Positions 1-5,302 of a stretch of DNA of 5,302 bases are shown here, piece after piece. The translations under genes were made by a program, and so were the position numbers. Numbering within the stretch: position 1 is the stretch's first letter; each line of letters starts with the position of its first letter. Source of the DNA: Helicobacteraceae bacterium (GTDB lineage: Bacteria; Campylobacterota; Campylobacteria; Campylobacterales; Sulfurimonadaceae); NCBI GenBank assembly GCA_947497635.1, contig CANMHZ010000101.1, positions 1 to 5,302 on the forward strand. Reading direction: 5' to 3'. Below the pieces are notes generated by a model. That model had not been told where the DNA came from, ran no database searches, and saw nothing but the letters and a program-made list of their open reading frames with translations.

Positions 1-863
1 TGATCTCCCTATTGAATGCTATCTTGGATTTTCAAAACGATAAACTAATTGTTGATGTAACAATAGCAAACCCCTATCAAGTTCCAAAAATTCCTGATCT
101 CAAAGAAACCATCTTGGATATCAAAGCCAAAAATAAAAATGGGGATGAGTTTATTGTTGAGATGCAAAAAAAACATTTGGGAGATTTTGCTAAACGAAGC
201 TTATACTATACTAGTAAAGCCTATATCTCACAACTTTCAAAAGGGGCAGATTACAGTAAACTCAATAAAATCTATTTTATAGGGATTGTTGACTTTAGTA
301 TGTTTGAGGGTGAAGAGTTTATTAGCAGACATCTTATCCTCAATAAAGAGACACTTAAACAAGAGTTGAGTGATTTTGAATTTACTTTTATTGAGCTCAA
401 AAAATTCAATAAGGAGCTAAACGAACTTCAATCTACCCTAGAAAAATGGATCTACTTTATCAAAAATGCCAACAACCTTACCATCATCCCAACACAATTT
501 AAAGATATTCAAGAATTCAAAGAAGCGTTTGAAATAGCCTCCCAATACAATTGGGATACCAAAGAATTAGAAATTTATGACTATATGACGCTCAAAGCGT
601 ATGATGAGGTAAATGCCCTCAAAACCGCTGAAGGCAAAGGTGAAGCAAGAGGTGAAATTAGAGGTGAAGCAAGGGGTGAAGCAAGGGGTGAAGCAAGGGG
701 TGAAGCAAGGGGTGAAGCAAGAGGTGAAGCAAGAGGGCTGGAGAAAGGTAGAGAAGAAGAGAAACTCGCAATAGCCAAAAATCTTCTTGATATTTTGGAT
801 AATGCTACTATTGCGTTAAAAACTGGACTGAGTGAAGAACGTATTGAAAGCTTAAGGCGATAG
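1..863 (+). CDS. Rpn-family PD-(D/E)XK nuclease / 'PDDEXK family transposase' (5' end outside window)
   Basis: The reading frame is already open at the left edge (first full codon at 3) and reads ISLLNAILDF, the usual start of the catalytic domain in this family. I infer that roughly 20-30 N-terminal residues lie outside the window, so the TTG at 12 is not the real start. Seen: the nuclease core with Asp at 117-119, then Glu-Met-Gln at 159-167 (D-X13-E-X-Q, in a context like ILDIKAK...FIVEMQKK), matching the PDDEXK_2/Rpn active-site pattern. A helical middle region follows, then a Gly/Glu/Ala/Arg repeat tract (639-734), a charged GLEKGREEEK stretch, and a C-terminal TGLSEERIESL motif common in this family. 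Known of the family: E. coli Rpn proteins are DNA endonucleases that promote RecA-independent recombination, and some act as antiphage toxins restrained by their own separately translated C-terminal domain. The gene is more AT-rich than leuA/alaS, which suggests transfer. Family assignment is firm; role here is inferred. Confidence 0.88.
   Translation, partial: ISLLNAILDFQNDKLIVDVTIANPYQVPKIPDLKETILDIKAKNKNGDEFIVEMQKKHLGDFAKRSLYYTSKAYISQLSKGADYSKLNKIYFIGIVDFSMFEGEEFISRHLILNKETLKQELSDFEFTFIELKKFNKELNELQSTLEKWIYFIKNANNLTIIPTQFKDIQEFKEAFEIASQYNWDTKELEIYDYMTLKAYDEVNALKTAEGKGEARGEIRGEARGEARGEARGEARGEARGEARGLEKGREEEKLAIAKNLLDILDNATIALKTGLSEERIESLRR
585..863 (+). other. candidate internal start for a short C-terminal Rpn product (RpnS-like)
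   Basis: The only in-frame ATG between the nuclease core and the GEAR repeats is at 585-587. Starting there would give a 92-residue protein (MTLKAYDEVN...) holding the whole repeat tract and the C-terminal TGLSEERIESL motif but no catalytic residues. In characterised Rpn systems such a small product is translated from inside the gene and blocks the full-length nuclease. Against it here: no clear Shine-Dalgarno sequence is visible just upstream (573-580 reads atttatga). This is an inference by analogy and not a demonstrated gene. Confidence 0.3.
639..734 (+). repeat. 12-bp tandem repeat, 8 units, encoding GEAR x8
   Basis: Eight consecutive 12-bp units of GGTGAAGCAAGR. Units 3-6 (663-710) are identical copies ending in AGG. 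Units 1, 7 and 8 end in AGA. Unit 2 (651-662) is a variant, GGTGAAATTAGA, encoding GEIR. Because the unit is four codons, gain or loss of copies keeps the reading frame and changes only the length of a charged, probably helical segment of the nuclease. Near-perfect identity at silent sites points to recent expansion by slippage or unequal recombination. Confidence 0.95.
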
Positions 864-1370
864 TTATTTATTTATAAGATTAAACGTCCCATTAGTAGCA
901 TTATATTCCCAATAATCATTCATATCAGGCTTGGCTGCATTGTCAGGAGTTTTTAGTTTCGCCCCTTTAGTAGGATTACTAGCAGGACCTGTATAGCAGG
1001 TTACACCCGCTGGACAGTTCGTTGTCGTTTTGTTCCAATCCGTTGTATTGGTTTTAAAAATAAGATTAAAAACATCGGTAGAAGAATTGCCCAGCACATT
1101 CGGATAACCGCTTGCATTTAAATCTTGTCCTAAAGTTGCAGTATCTTGCCCATTTCCCCAATCAAAAGTACACGTATTGGTAATCCATTCACCGTGAATG
1201 GCATCAAGTGCACTTTGGACTGAGGAGGCGGTGGCAAGTTCGGAGGAGATTTTAGCATTGTCGGTGAGGTTTTTGAATTTTGGAACCGCCACCGCAGTGA
1301 GAACACCGATGATGACGATGACGAAGATCAGCTCAACGAGGGTAAAGCCTAGATGAGCTGATGGTTTCAT
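864..1370 (-). CDS. type IV pilin-like / pseudopilin protein (class III signal peptide), second gene of pair
   Basis: A 168-residue protein starting at the ATG 1370-1368. Seen: a short leader MKPSAHLG, then FTLVELIFVIVIIGVL, the prepilin peptidase cleavage/N-methylation motif with Gly at -1, Phe at +1 and Glu at +5 (residue 13), followed by a roughly 20-residue hydrophobic helix. The rest is a polar globular domain with three Cys (67, 119, 125), of which 119 and 125 could form a small disulfide loop, and a C-terminal WEYNATNGTFNL segment. Such proteins sit in the inner membrane until assembled into type IV pili, type II secretion pseudopili or DNA-uptake pili. The gene starts 2 bp after the stop of the upstream pilin gene and has no evident ribosome-binding site, so translational coupling is likely. 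It ends flush against the convergent nuclease gene. The exact machine it serves cannot be told; the globular domain was not recognised as a named subunit. Confidence 0.88.
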   Translation of the reverse strand: MKPSAHLGFTLVELIFVIVIIGVLTAVAVPKFKNLTDNAKISSELATASSVQSALDAIHGEWITNTCTFDWGNGQDTATLGQDLNASGYPNVLGNSSTDVFNLIFKTNTTDWNKTTTNCPAGVTCYTGPASNPTKGAKLKTPDNAAKPDMNDYWEYNATNGTFNLINK

Positions 1371-1372
1371 AT

Positions 1373-1828
1373 TTAGAATGTAAGATTTATATCAACACCA
1401 GTGGAGTTGTTAAGGTCTGATTTACACTTTTCTTGGCTCACTGAATCGACGAAACTAGCACAAGTGATTTTATAATGTACTATTCTCGCAGTTGCATTAA
1501 AATCGACGGATGCAATGGTGGCAGTATTTTTAGTGTTATTAAAATCATATTTCCCACCTGTAGCTGCATCTGTGTAGCTCCAGCCTTTTCCTTTAAGGTC
1601 AACAAGCATAGAAAGATTCATATCAGAAGCATTAACTTCTTCTAAATCCATATGATTTACAGCGGCTGATGAAGCAGTCGTAGCTGCATCTGTTGTCGCT
1701 TTGATTACCGCTTTTACTTCAGCATTTTGCTTCAGACTTTTAAACTTTGGAACTGCAACTGCAGATAAAACACCGATAATAACGATCACGAAGATCAACT
1801 CGACAAGGGTAAACGCACTACGTTTCAT
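1373..1828 (-). CDS. type IV pilin-like / pseudopilin protein, first gene of pair
   Basis: A 151-residue protein. I chose the ATG at 1828-1826 because AGGAG lies 5 nt upstream and the resulting leader is the usual short basic one (MKRSA). An in-frame GTG at 1861 would add 11 residues (MFFTPPPLGVL) translated through the homopolymer tract, which is unlikely. Seen: FTLVELIFVIVIIGVLSAVAVPKFK, with the methylation-site Phe at residue 6 and Glu at residue 10. The residue before the cleavage point is Ala instead of the more usual Gly, which prepilin peptidases tolerate. The C-terminal domain has two Cys (123 and 135), a likely disulfide loop as in many minor pilins. The first 30 mature residues match the neighbouring pilin almost exactly while the globular domains diverge, so the two are paralogs. 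Together they form a two-gene unit transcribed away from leuA. Role: structural or minor pilin/pseudopilin of an undetermined system. Confidence 0.88.
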   Translation of the reverse strand: MKRSAFTLVELIFVIVIIGVLSAVAVPKFKSLKQNAEVKAVIKATTDAATTASSAAVNHMDLEEVNASDMNLSMLVDLKGKGWSYTDAATGGKYDFNNTKNTATIASVDFNATARIVHYKITCASFVDSVSQEKCKSDLNNSTGVDINLTF

Positions 1829-1833
1829 AAGGA

Positions 1834-1838
1834 CTCCT
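1834..1838 (-). promoter_or_regulatory. ribosome-binding site of the first pilin gene
   Basis: Minus-strand AGGAG, 5 nt before the ATG at 1828. It fixes the start of the 151-residue pilin. It lies directly beside the ten-base C run, with only one base (T at 1839) between the run and the AGGAG. Confidence 0.8.
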
Positions 1839-1839
1839 A

Positions 1840-1849
1840 GGGGGGGGGG
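1840..1849. repeat. homopolymeric tract (G10 on plus strand, C10 on pilin mRNA)
   Basis: Ten consecutive G on the plus strand. On the pilin strand this is C10 in the 5' untranslated region, immediately upstream of the Shine-Dalgarno sequence. Poly-G/C runs of this length are typical slippage-prone contingency sites in Campylobacterota. Here a change in length would alter the promoter to ribosome-binding-site distance and the mRNA leader, not the frame of the pilin from its ATG. Confidence 0.85.
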
Positions 1850-1875
1850 TGTGAAAAACACAATTTATTTGAAAC

Positions 1876-1881
1876 ATTATC
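1876..1881 (-). promoter_or_regulatory. possible -10 box for the pilin pair
   Basis: Minus-strand GATAAT, one mismatch to TATAAT, in AT-rich DNA about 45 bp upstream of the pilin ATG. A transcript from here would carry the C10 tract in its leader. No convincing -35 is seen, which is normal for Campylobacterota, so this remains a weak call. Confidence 0.3.
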
Positions 1882-1923
1882 GTTCAATTTAGCTTAAACT
1901 ACAATCTTAATACCACTTTTGGT

Positions 1924-1929
1924 TATAAT
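1924..1929 (+). promoter_or_regulatory. -10 box of the leuA promoter
   Basis: Perfect TATAAT preceded by a T run and GG (ttttggttataat), giving a start of transcription near 1936 and a leader of about 50 nt before leuA. There is no clear -35, as is usual in this phylum. The short leader shows no T-box, riboswitch or leucine-rich leader peptide, so leucine control is probably at enzyme level or by a DNA-binding regulator. Confidence 0.65.
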
Positions 1930-1976
1930 TACATTACATTATTACACATAGCAAGAGTAATAAGAAGAGAAATTGC

Positions 1977-1981
1977 AAGGA
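1977..1981 (+). promoter_or_regulatory. ribosome-binding site of leuA
   Basis: AAGGA, 6 nt before the ATG at 1988. It favours that ATG over the upstream in-frame TTG at 1973, which would place this Shine-Dalgarno sequence inside the coding region, and over the ATG at 1997. Confidence 0.75.
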
Positions 1982-1987
1982 ATATAC

Positions 1988-3655
1988 ATGAAAAATATGT
2001 CTACGGGTAAATACCGCCCTTATCCACAAGTTGATTTGCCAAATCGTATTTGGCCATCCCAAACCATCACGCACGCTCCGATTTGGTGCAGTGTTGACCT
2101 TCGCGACGGAAACCAAGCGTTGATTACTCCGATGAATTTGGATCAAAAACTATCTCTCTTCTCTCTCTTGCTAAAGCTTGGATTTAAAAATATTGAAGTG
2201 GGATTTCCCTCTGCATCGAAAGTGGAATTTGATTTTTTACGCACTCTTGTGGAAAAAAAGCTTATTCCTGATGATGTAACAGTTCAAGTGTTGGTGCAAG
2301 CGCGTGAACATTTGATTGACAAAACGTTTGAAGCGTTGGAAGGGGTGAAAAAAGCGATTGTCCACCTCTACAACTCTACCTCTACCGCACAACGTAAAAT
2401 CGTTTTTGGAAAAGAGCAAGATGAGATTATTGCATTAGCACTTGAGGGTGTGGATATGGTTAAAGAACGCGCACTTAAGCACGATGGCGAGATAGGATTG
2501 GAGTATTCACCTGAAAGTTTTACAGGGACAGAGTTAGAATATGCCGCTCGTATTTGTAATGCGGTCACCGATCGTTGGGGCATCAGCGCAGAGCGTAAAG
2601 TGGTCATCAATCTTCCTGCAACCGTAGAAATGGCAACCCCCAATGTCTATGCCGATCAAATCGAGTGGATGAGCCGACATTTGACCAATCGTGAGCACGT
2701 ATTGATTTCGACCCATACGCACAACGACCGTGGAACCTCTGTCGCGGCGACCGAGTTGGCATTGTTAGCAGGGGCAGATCGTGTTGAGGGAACATTGCTC
2801 TCCAATGGTGAACGTACGGGGAACGTCGATATTATTACTCTAGCTCTTAATATGTACACACAAGGCATTGATCCGGAGCTTGATTTCAGTGATTTGGAAA
2901 CTGTTGTTCGTATCGTCGAAGAGTGTACGGCTATGAAAACCCATGAGCGTCATCCGTATGTAGGGGAACTTGTCTATACGGCATTTTCAGGTTCGCATCA
3001 AGATGCGATTAATAAAGGATTAGCCTATCGACGCGAGAGTGAAGAGGAGTTTTGGGAAGTTCCTTATCTTCCTATTGATCCACAGGATGTAGGGCGTAGC
3101 TATGAGGGGATTATTCGTATCAACTCCCAATCAGGAAAAGGGGGCGTAGCGTACGTTCTCGAAGATAAATTTGGATATTCATTACCAAAAAAGATGCACC
3201 CAGAAATCGGAAAGATTGTCCAAAAAGTGACCGATGAAGCAGGGAGAGAACTCTCAAGTGAAGAGATTTTAGAGATTTTTGAGAAAACCTATTTCGGTGA
3301 ACCTCATGATATAGAATTTGTCGATTATTCGGTGATCTCAGAGAGTGCAAAAGAACATTCGGCTAAATGTGTCCTTGAATATACCCATAATGGCAAGACA
3401 ATTCGCAGTGAAGGTCACGGAAACGGTCCGATTGATGCGTGTAAAAATGCGTTGATGGTGGAGTATTCTCATAACTTTAAGATTCTTTCGTACAGCGAAC
3501 ATTCACGTGGGGAACTTTCCAGTGCTGAAGCCGTGGCGTATATCGAGATTGAGACGGAGAGTTTGGATAAATTTTTCGGAGTAGGGTGTGATAACGACAT
3601 CACCGTTGCTTCGATCAAAGCGATGTTCAGCGCTCTTAATCGGGCGTTTTCGTAA
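1988..3655 (+). CDS. leuA: 2-isopropylmalate synthase, type 2 (LeuA2)
   Basis: A complete 555-residue protein, the normal size for the long type 2 family. It condenses acetyl-CoA with 2-oxoisovalerate to 2-isopropylmalate, the committed step of leucine synthesis, in the cytoplasm. Seen: the type 2 N-terminal signature KYRPYP...NRIWPSQTITHAPIWCSVDLRDG. The TIM-barrel active site follows, with RDGNQ at 39-43 (Asp40 metal ligand), His243-Thr-His245 in HTHNDRGT (metal ligands), and NGERTGN at 273-279 (Asn279 ligand; Glu and Arg of the substrate site). The C-terminal LeuA_dimer regulatory domain, which binds leucine for feedback inhibition in this family, shows GHGNGPIDA from 476 and GVGCDNDITVASI from 531. 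No other leu genes are adjacent in the window. It is divergent from the pilin pair and upstream of alaS, separated by repeats and a separate promoter. No truncation or missing catalytic residue is seen. Confidence 0.97.
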   Translation: MKNMSTGKYRPYPQVDLPNRIWPSQTITHAPIWCSVDLRDGNQALITPMNLDQKLSLFSLLLKLGFKNIEVGFPSASKVEFDFLRTLVEKKLIPDDVTVQVLVQAREHLIDKTFEALEGVKKAIVHLYNSTSTAQRKIVFGKEQDEIIALALEGVDMVKERALKHDGEIGLEYSPESFTGTELEYAARICNAVTDRWGISAERKVVINLPATVEMATPNVYADQIEWMSRHLTNREHVLISTHTHNDRGTSVAATELALLAGADRVEGTLLSNGERTGNVDIITLALNMYTQGIDPELDFSDLETVVRIVEECTAMKTHERHPYVGELVYTAFSGSHQDAINKGLAYRRESEEEFWEVPYLPIDPQDVGRSYEGIIRINSQSGKGGVAYVLEDKFGYSLPKKMHPEIGKIVQKVTDEAGRELSSEEILEIFEKTYFGEPHDIEFVDYSVISESAKEHSAKCVLEYTHNGKTIRSEGHGNGPIDACKNALMVEYSHNFKILSYSEHSRGELSSAEAVAYIEIETESLDKFFGVGCDNDITVASIKAMFSALNRAFS

Positions 3656-3665
3656 GTTTTTCGTC

Positions 3666-3685
3666 ATTCCCGCGAAGGCGGGAAT
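3666..3685. repeat. 20-bp perfect-stem palindrome, dRS3-like (ATTCCC-N8-GGGAAT)
   Basis: Perfect 8-bp inverted repeat, ATTCCCGC and GCGGGAAT, around a GAAG loop. It starts 11 bp after the leuA stop codon. It fits the consensus ATTCCC-N8-GGGAAT of the neisserial dRS3 element, and the wider context cgtcATTCCC...GGGAATccatc is a dispersed repeat met in many proteobacterial genomes. No T run follows, so it is not a standard terminator by itself, although it would fold in the leuA transcript. Confidence 0.75.
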
Positions 3686-3691
3686 CCATCC

Positions 3692-3751
3692 CCGTTCGTG
3701 GTGAGCTTGTCGAACCATGAACTCACCTTTCGACAGGCCCAGGGCGAACGG
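3692..3751. repeat. 60-bp imperfect palindromic intergenic repeat
   Basis: Outer arms CCGTTCG (3692-3698) and CGAACGG (3745-3751), with inner arms TGTCGAA (3708-3714) and TTCGACA (3729-3735), make a long interrupted hairpin. A competing pairing is GGTGAG (3700-3705) with CTCACC (3722-3727). Sequence of this type (ttcgtggtgagcttgtcgaa, and ttcgacaggcccagggcgaa) recurs as a REP-like dispersed element next to the ATTCCCGC palindrome in many bacteria. When translated it yields the familiar spurious peptide VRQAHHERGWIPAFAGMT. Confidence 0.7.
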
Positions 3752-3772
3752 AGAAAACTTCTCTTTTTCTCC
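3750..3772 (+). terminator. candidate rho-independent terminator of leuA
   Basis: GGAGAAAA (3750-3757) can pair with TTTTCTCC (3765-3772) around a 7-nt loop, followed by the T-rich taatttctttcttt. Alternatively GAGAA (3751-3755) pairs with TTCTC (3759-3763), followed directly by five T. Both stems are short and A/T-rich, so termination would be modest unless helped by the palindromes just upstream. Confidence 0.4.
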
Positions 3773-3800
3773 TAATTTCTTTCTTTAAACCCATCTTCGC

Positions 3801-3806
3801 TATAAT
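3801..3806 (+). promoter_or_regulatory. -10 box of the alaS promoter
   Basis: Perfect TATAAT, 31 bp before the alaS start, preceded by a pyrimidine/T-rich stretch (3758-3786), the form usual for housekeeping promoters in Campylobacterota. It indicates that alaS is transcribed independently of leuA, with a leader of about 25 nt. Confidence 0.7.
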
Positions 3807-3837
3807 CGCGCAATTTTATCCCTAAGTGAGAATACCC

Positions 3838-5302
3838 ATGATGGATGTCCGCGAAGCTTTTTTAGCTTTTTTTGAATCAAAAAACCACACCCGAGTTGCC
3901 AGTTCTCCTCTTGTCCCTGATGATGCAACACTGCTATTTACCAATGCTGGTATGGTTCCGTTCAAGTCTATTTTTACAGGTGATATTCCTATCCCAACCA
4001 ACCCGAGAGCAACCAGTTCTCAAACGTGTTTGCGTGCGGGTGGGAAACATAACGATCTCGAAAATGTCGGTCATACAGCACGTCACCATACGTTTTTTGA
4101 GATGTTGGGGAACTTTAGTTTCGGTGACTATTTCAAAGAAGAGGCGATTGCCAACGCATGGGAATTTATTACTCAAGTAATGAAACTTCCTGTCGATAAA
4201 CTTTGGGTCACTGTCCATGAGGGCGACGATGAGGCGGAAGAGATATGGAAAAAACATATTTCGGCAGATCGTATTATGCGTCTTGGTGACAAAGATAACT
4301 TTTGGCAAATGGGGGATACGGGACCATGCGGCCCTTGTTCAGAGATTTTTGTTGATCAGGGTGCGGAACATTTTCATACCGCGGAAGATTATATGGGAGG
4401 CGATGGGGATCGTTTTCTCGAAATCTGGAATCTCGTCTTTATGCAGTATGAGCGCAATGCCAAAGGTGAACTAAAACCGTTGCCCAAACCTTCTATTGAT
4501 ACGGGGATGGGATTAGAGCGTGCTGTTGCCGTTCTCGAAGGAGTTCGAAGTAACTACGATTCTACTTTGTTTATGCCAATTATTCGCAAAGTTGAAGTTC
4601 TTATTGGTAAGCCGTATGATTATGCAAGCGGTGCATCGTATCGTGTTATTGCTGACCATATCCGTACGGTAACCTTTCTTCTTGCGCAAGGGACAAATTT
4701 CTCGAACGAAGGTCGCGGATACGTTCTTCGCCGTATCTTACGTCGTGCGGTTCGTCACGGGTATTTGCTTGGCTTTACCAAGCCGTTTATGTTTGAAATC
4801 GCTGATACGGTAGCGGAACTTATGGGGAAACAGTATCCGTATATCGTGGAAAAACTCTCGGTCTTAAAAGAGCAAATCATGCTCGAAGAGGAGCGTTTTT
4901 TCAAAACCATCGCATCGGGTATCGAGTTGTTTAATGAAGAGCTCAAAAATACCAAAGAGACGTTTAGCGGTGAAGTGGCGTTTAAACTGTACGATACGTT
5001 TGGTTTCCCTTTGGATTTGACCGAAGATATGCTCAAAGAGAAAAATCTTGCATTAGATACGGATACGTTTGAAATCTTGATGAAAGAGCAACGAGTTCGT
5101 GCAAAAGCGGCATGGAAAGGGTCAGGGGATGCGAGCGTAGAGGGTGATTTTAAAACCCTTTTGGAGACGTTCGGAGTCAATACTTTTATCGGATATACGA
5201 CAATGAAAGCTCACGTCAAAATTCAAGCCCTTTTGGGTGAAAATTTCGAGCGGGTTGATCAGCTTCACGCACTTCAAAAAGGATGGGTACTTCTCGAAGA
5301 GA
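3838..5302 (+). CDS. alaS: alanyl-tRNA synthetase, N-terminal part (3' end outside window)
   Basis: The frame is open from 3838 to the right edge, about 488 codons of a protein that is usually 850-880 residues. It charges tRNA-Ala with alanine using ATP, in the cytoplasm. Seen (numbered from 3838): the class II catalytic domain with LLFTNAGMVPFKSIFTG near the N-terminus, motif 2 region RAGGKHNDLENVGHTARHH from Arg66, FFEMLGNFSFGDYFK, GPCGPCSEIF, and motif 3 DTGMGLER at 221-228. The tRNA-recognition region follows, with NEGRGYVLRRILRRAVRHG and YDTFGFPLDLTEDML. The editing domain with its zinc-binding His/Cys motif and the C-terminal C-Ala domain would lie beyond the window. ATGs at 3838 and 3841 are both possible. 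GAG at 3828-3830 lies 7 nt before the first, whereas relatives typically begin MD[IV]R, which fits the second. The break at the edge is a window limit, not a mutation. Confidence 0.97.
   Translation, partial: MMDVREAFLAFFESKNHTRVASSPLVPDDATLLFTNAGMVPFKSIFTGDIPIPTNPRATSSQTCLRAGGKHNDLENVGHTARHHTFFEMLGNFSFGDYFKEEAIANAWEFITQVMKLPVDKLWVTVHEGDDEAEEIWKKHISADRIMRLGDKDNFWQMGDTGPCGPCSEIFVDQGAEHFHTAEDYMGGDGDRFLEIWNLVFMQYERNAKGELKPLPKPSIDTGMGLERAVAVLEGVRSNYDSTLFMPIIRKVEVLIGKPYDYASGASYRVIADHIRTVTFLLAQGTNFSNEGRGYVLRRILRRAVRHGYLLGFTKPFMFEIADTVAELMGKQYPYIVEKLSVLKEQIMLEEERFFKTIASGIELFNEELKNTKETFSGEVAFKLYDTFGFPLDLTEDMLKEKNLALDTDTFEILMKEQRVRAKAAWKGSGDASVEGDFKTLLETFGVNTFIGYTTMKAHVKIQALLGENFERVDQLHALQKGWVLLEE

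Noticed and set aside
639..734. Short regular repeats resembling a CRISPR array
   Set aside because: The 12-bp units are contiguous with no spacers and lie in frame inside a coding gene.
581..778. Minus-strand ORF rich in LASP repeats
   Set aside because: It is the antisense reading of the GEAR repeat tract; the repeat keeps all frames open and there is no independent coding signal.
1701..1892. Plus-strand 63-aa ORF across the pilin start
   Set aside because: Antisense shadow of the conserved pilin N-terminus, with no ribosome-binding site or recognisable product.
1900..1915. Sigma-54-like promoter on the minus strand (TGGTATTAAGATTGTA) upstream of the pilins
   Set aside because: Spacing fits the -24/-12 pattern, but the key -12 GC is GT and the -24 element is also imperfect. 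It is probably chance in AT-rich DNA, though worth remembering if the pilins prove RpoN-dependent.
1936..1987. Leader attenuator, T-box or leucine-rich leader peptide for leuA
   Set aside because: The leader is only about 50 nt, with no stem-terminator structure and no run of Leu codons.
2237..3350. Six minus-strand ORFs of 60-91 aa within leuA
   Set aside because: Antisense shadows of a clearly conserved enzyme, with no start signals of their own.
3503..3718. Minus-strand 71-aa ORF beginning MVRQAHHERGWIPAFAGMT
   Set aside because: A well-known spurious peptide produced by translating dispersed palindromic repeats; the remainder is antisense to the leuA 3' end.
3872..5180. Several ORFs of 85-141 aa on both strands within 3872-5180
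   Set aside because: All lie inside the continuous alaS frame, which carries the full set of AlaRS motifs; these are shadows.

Overview
The window looks like the chromosome of a mesophilic Campylobacterota (epsilonproteobacterial) species, probably a Sulfurimonas/Sulfuricurvum-type environmental organism. This is inferred from the pilin signature FTLVELIFVIVIIGVL, the MDVR-type start and wording of the alanyl-tRNA synthetase, and promoters with a strong TATAAT box, T-rich upstream DNA and no clear -35. No database search was possible, so the genus is a guess.

Layout. (1) 1-863, plus strand: the 3' part of a PD-(D/E)XK Rpn-family nuclease gene, cut by the left window edge. Near its end are eight 12-bp tandem units encoding GEAR repeats. 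(2) 864-1828, minus strand: two tightly coupled type IV pilin-like/pseudopilin genes. The downstream one ends exactly where the nuclease gene ends, with no base between the two stop codons. (3) 1829-1987: a divergent intergenic region holding a run of ten G (C on the pilin strand) next to the pilin ribosome-binding site, plus the promoter and ribosome-binding site of leuA. (4) 1988-3655, plus strand: a complete 555-aa type 2 2-isopropylmalate synthase. (5) 3656-3837: an intergenic region with a dRS3-like 20-bp palindrome, a long imperfect hairpin repeat, a candidate leuA terminator and the alaS promoter. (6) 3838 to the right edge, plus strand: the first 488 or so codons of alanyl-tRNA synthetase.

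How it fits together. leuA (leucine synthesis) and alaS (tRNA charging) are housekeeping genes with their own promoters. The left side is accessory in character. The nuclease gene is visibly more AT-rich than leuA/alaS and belongs to a family described as an antiphage toxin with an antitoxin encoded inside the same gene. The pilin pair probably supplies minor pilin or pseudopilin subunits to a type IV pilus or type II secretion/competence machine. The points most worth a second look are the nuclease with its expandable GEAR array, the homopolymer tract at the pilin start, and the dispersed palindromic repeats between leuA and alaS.
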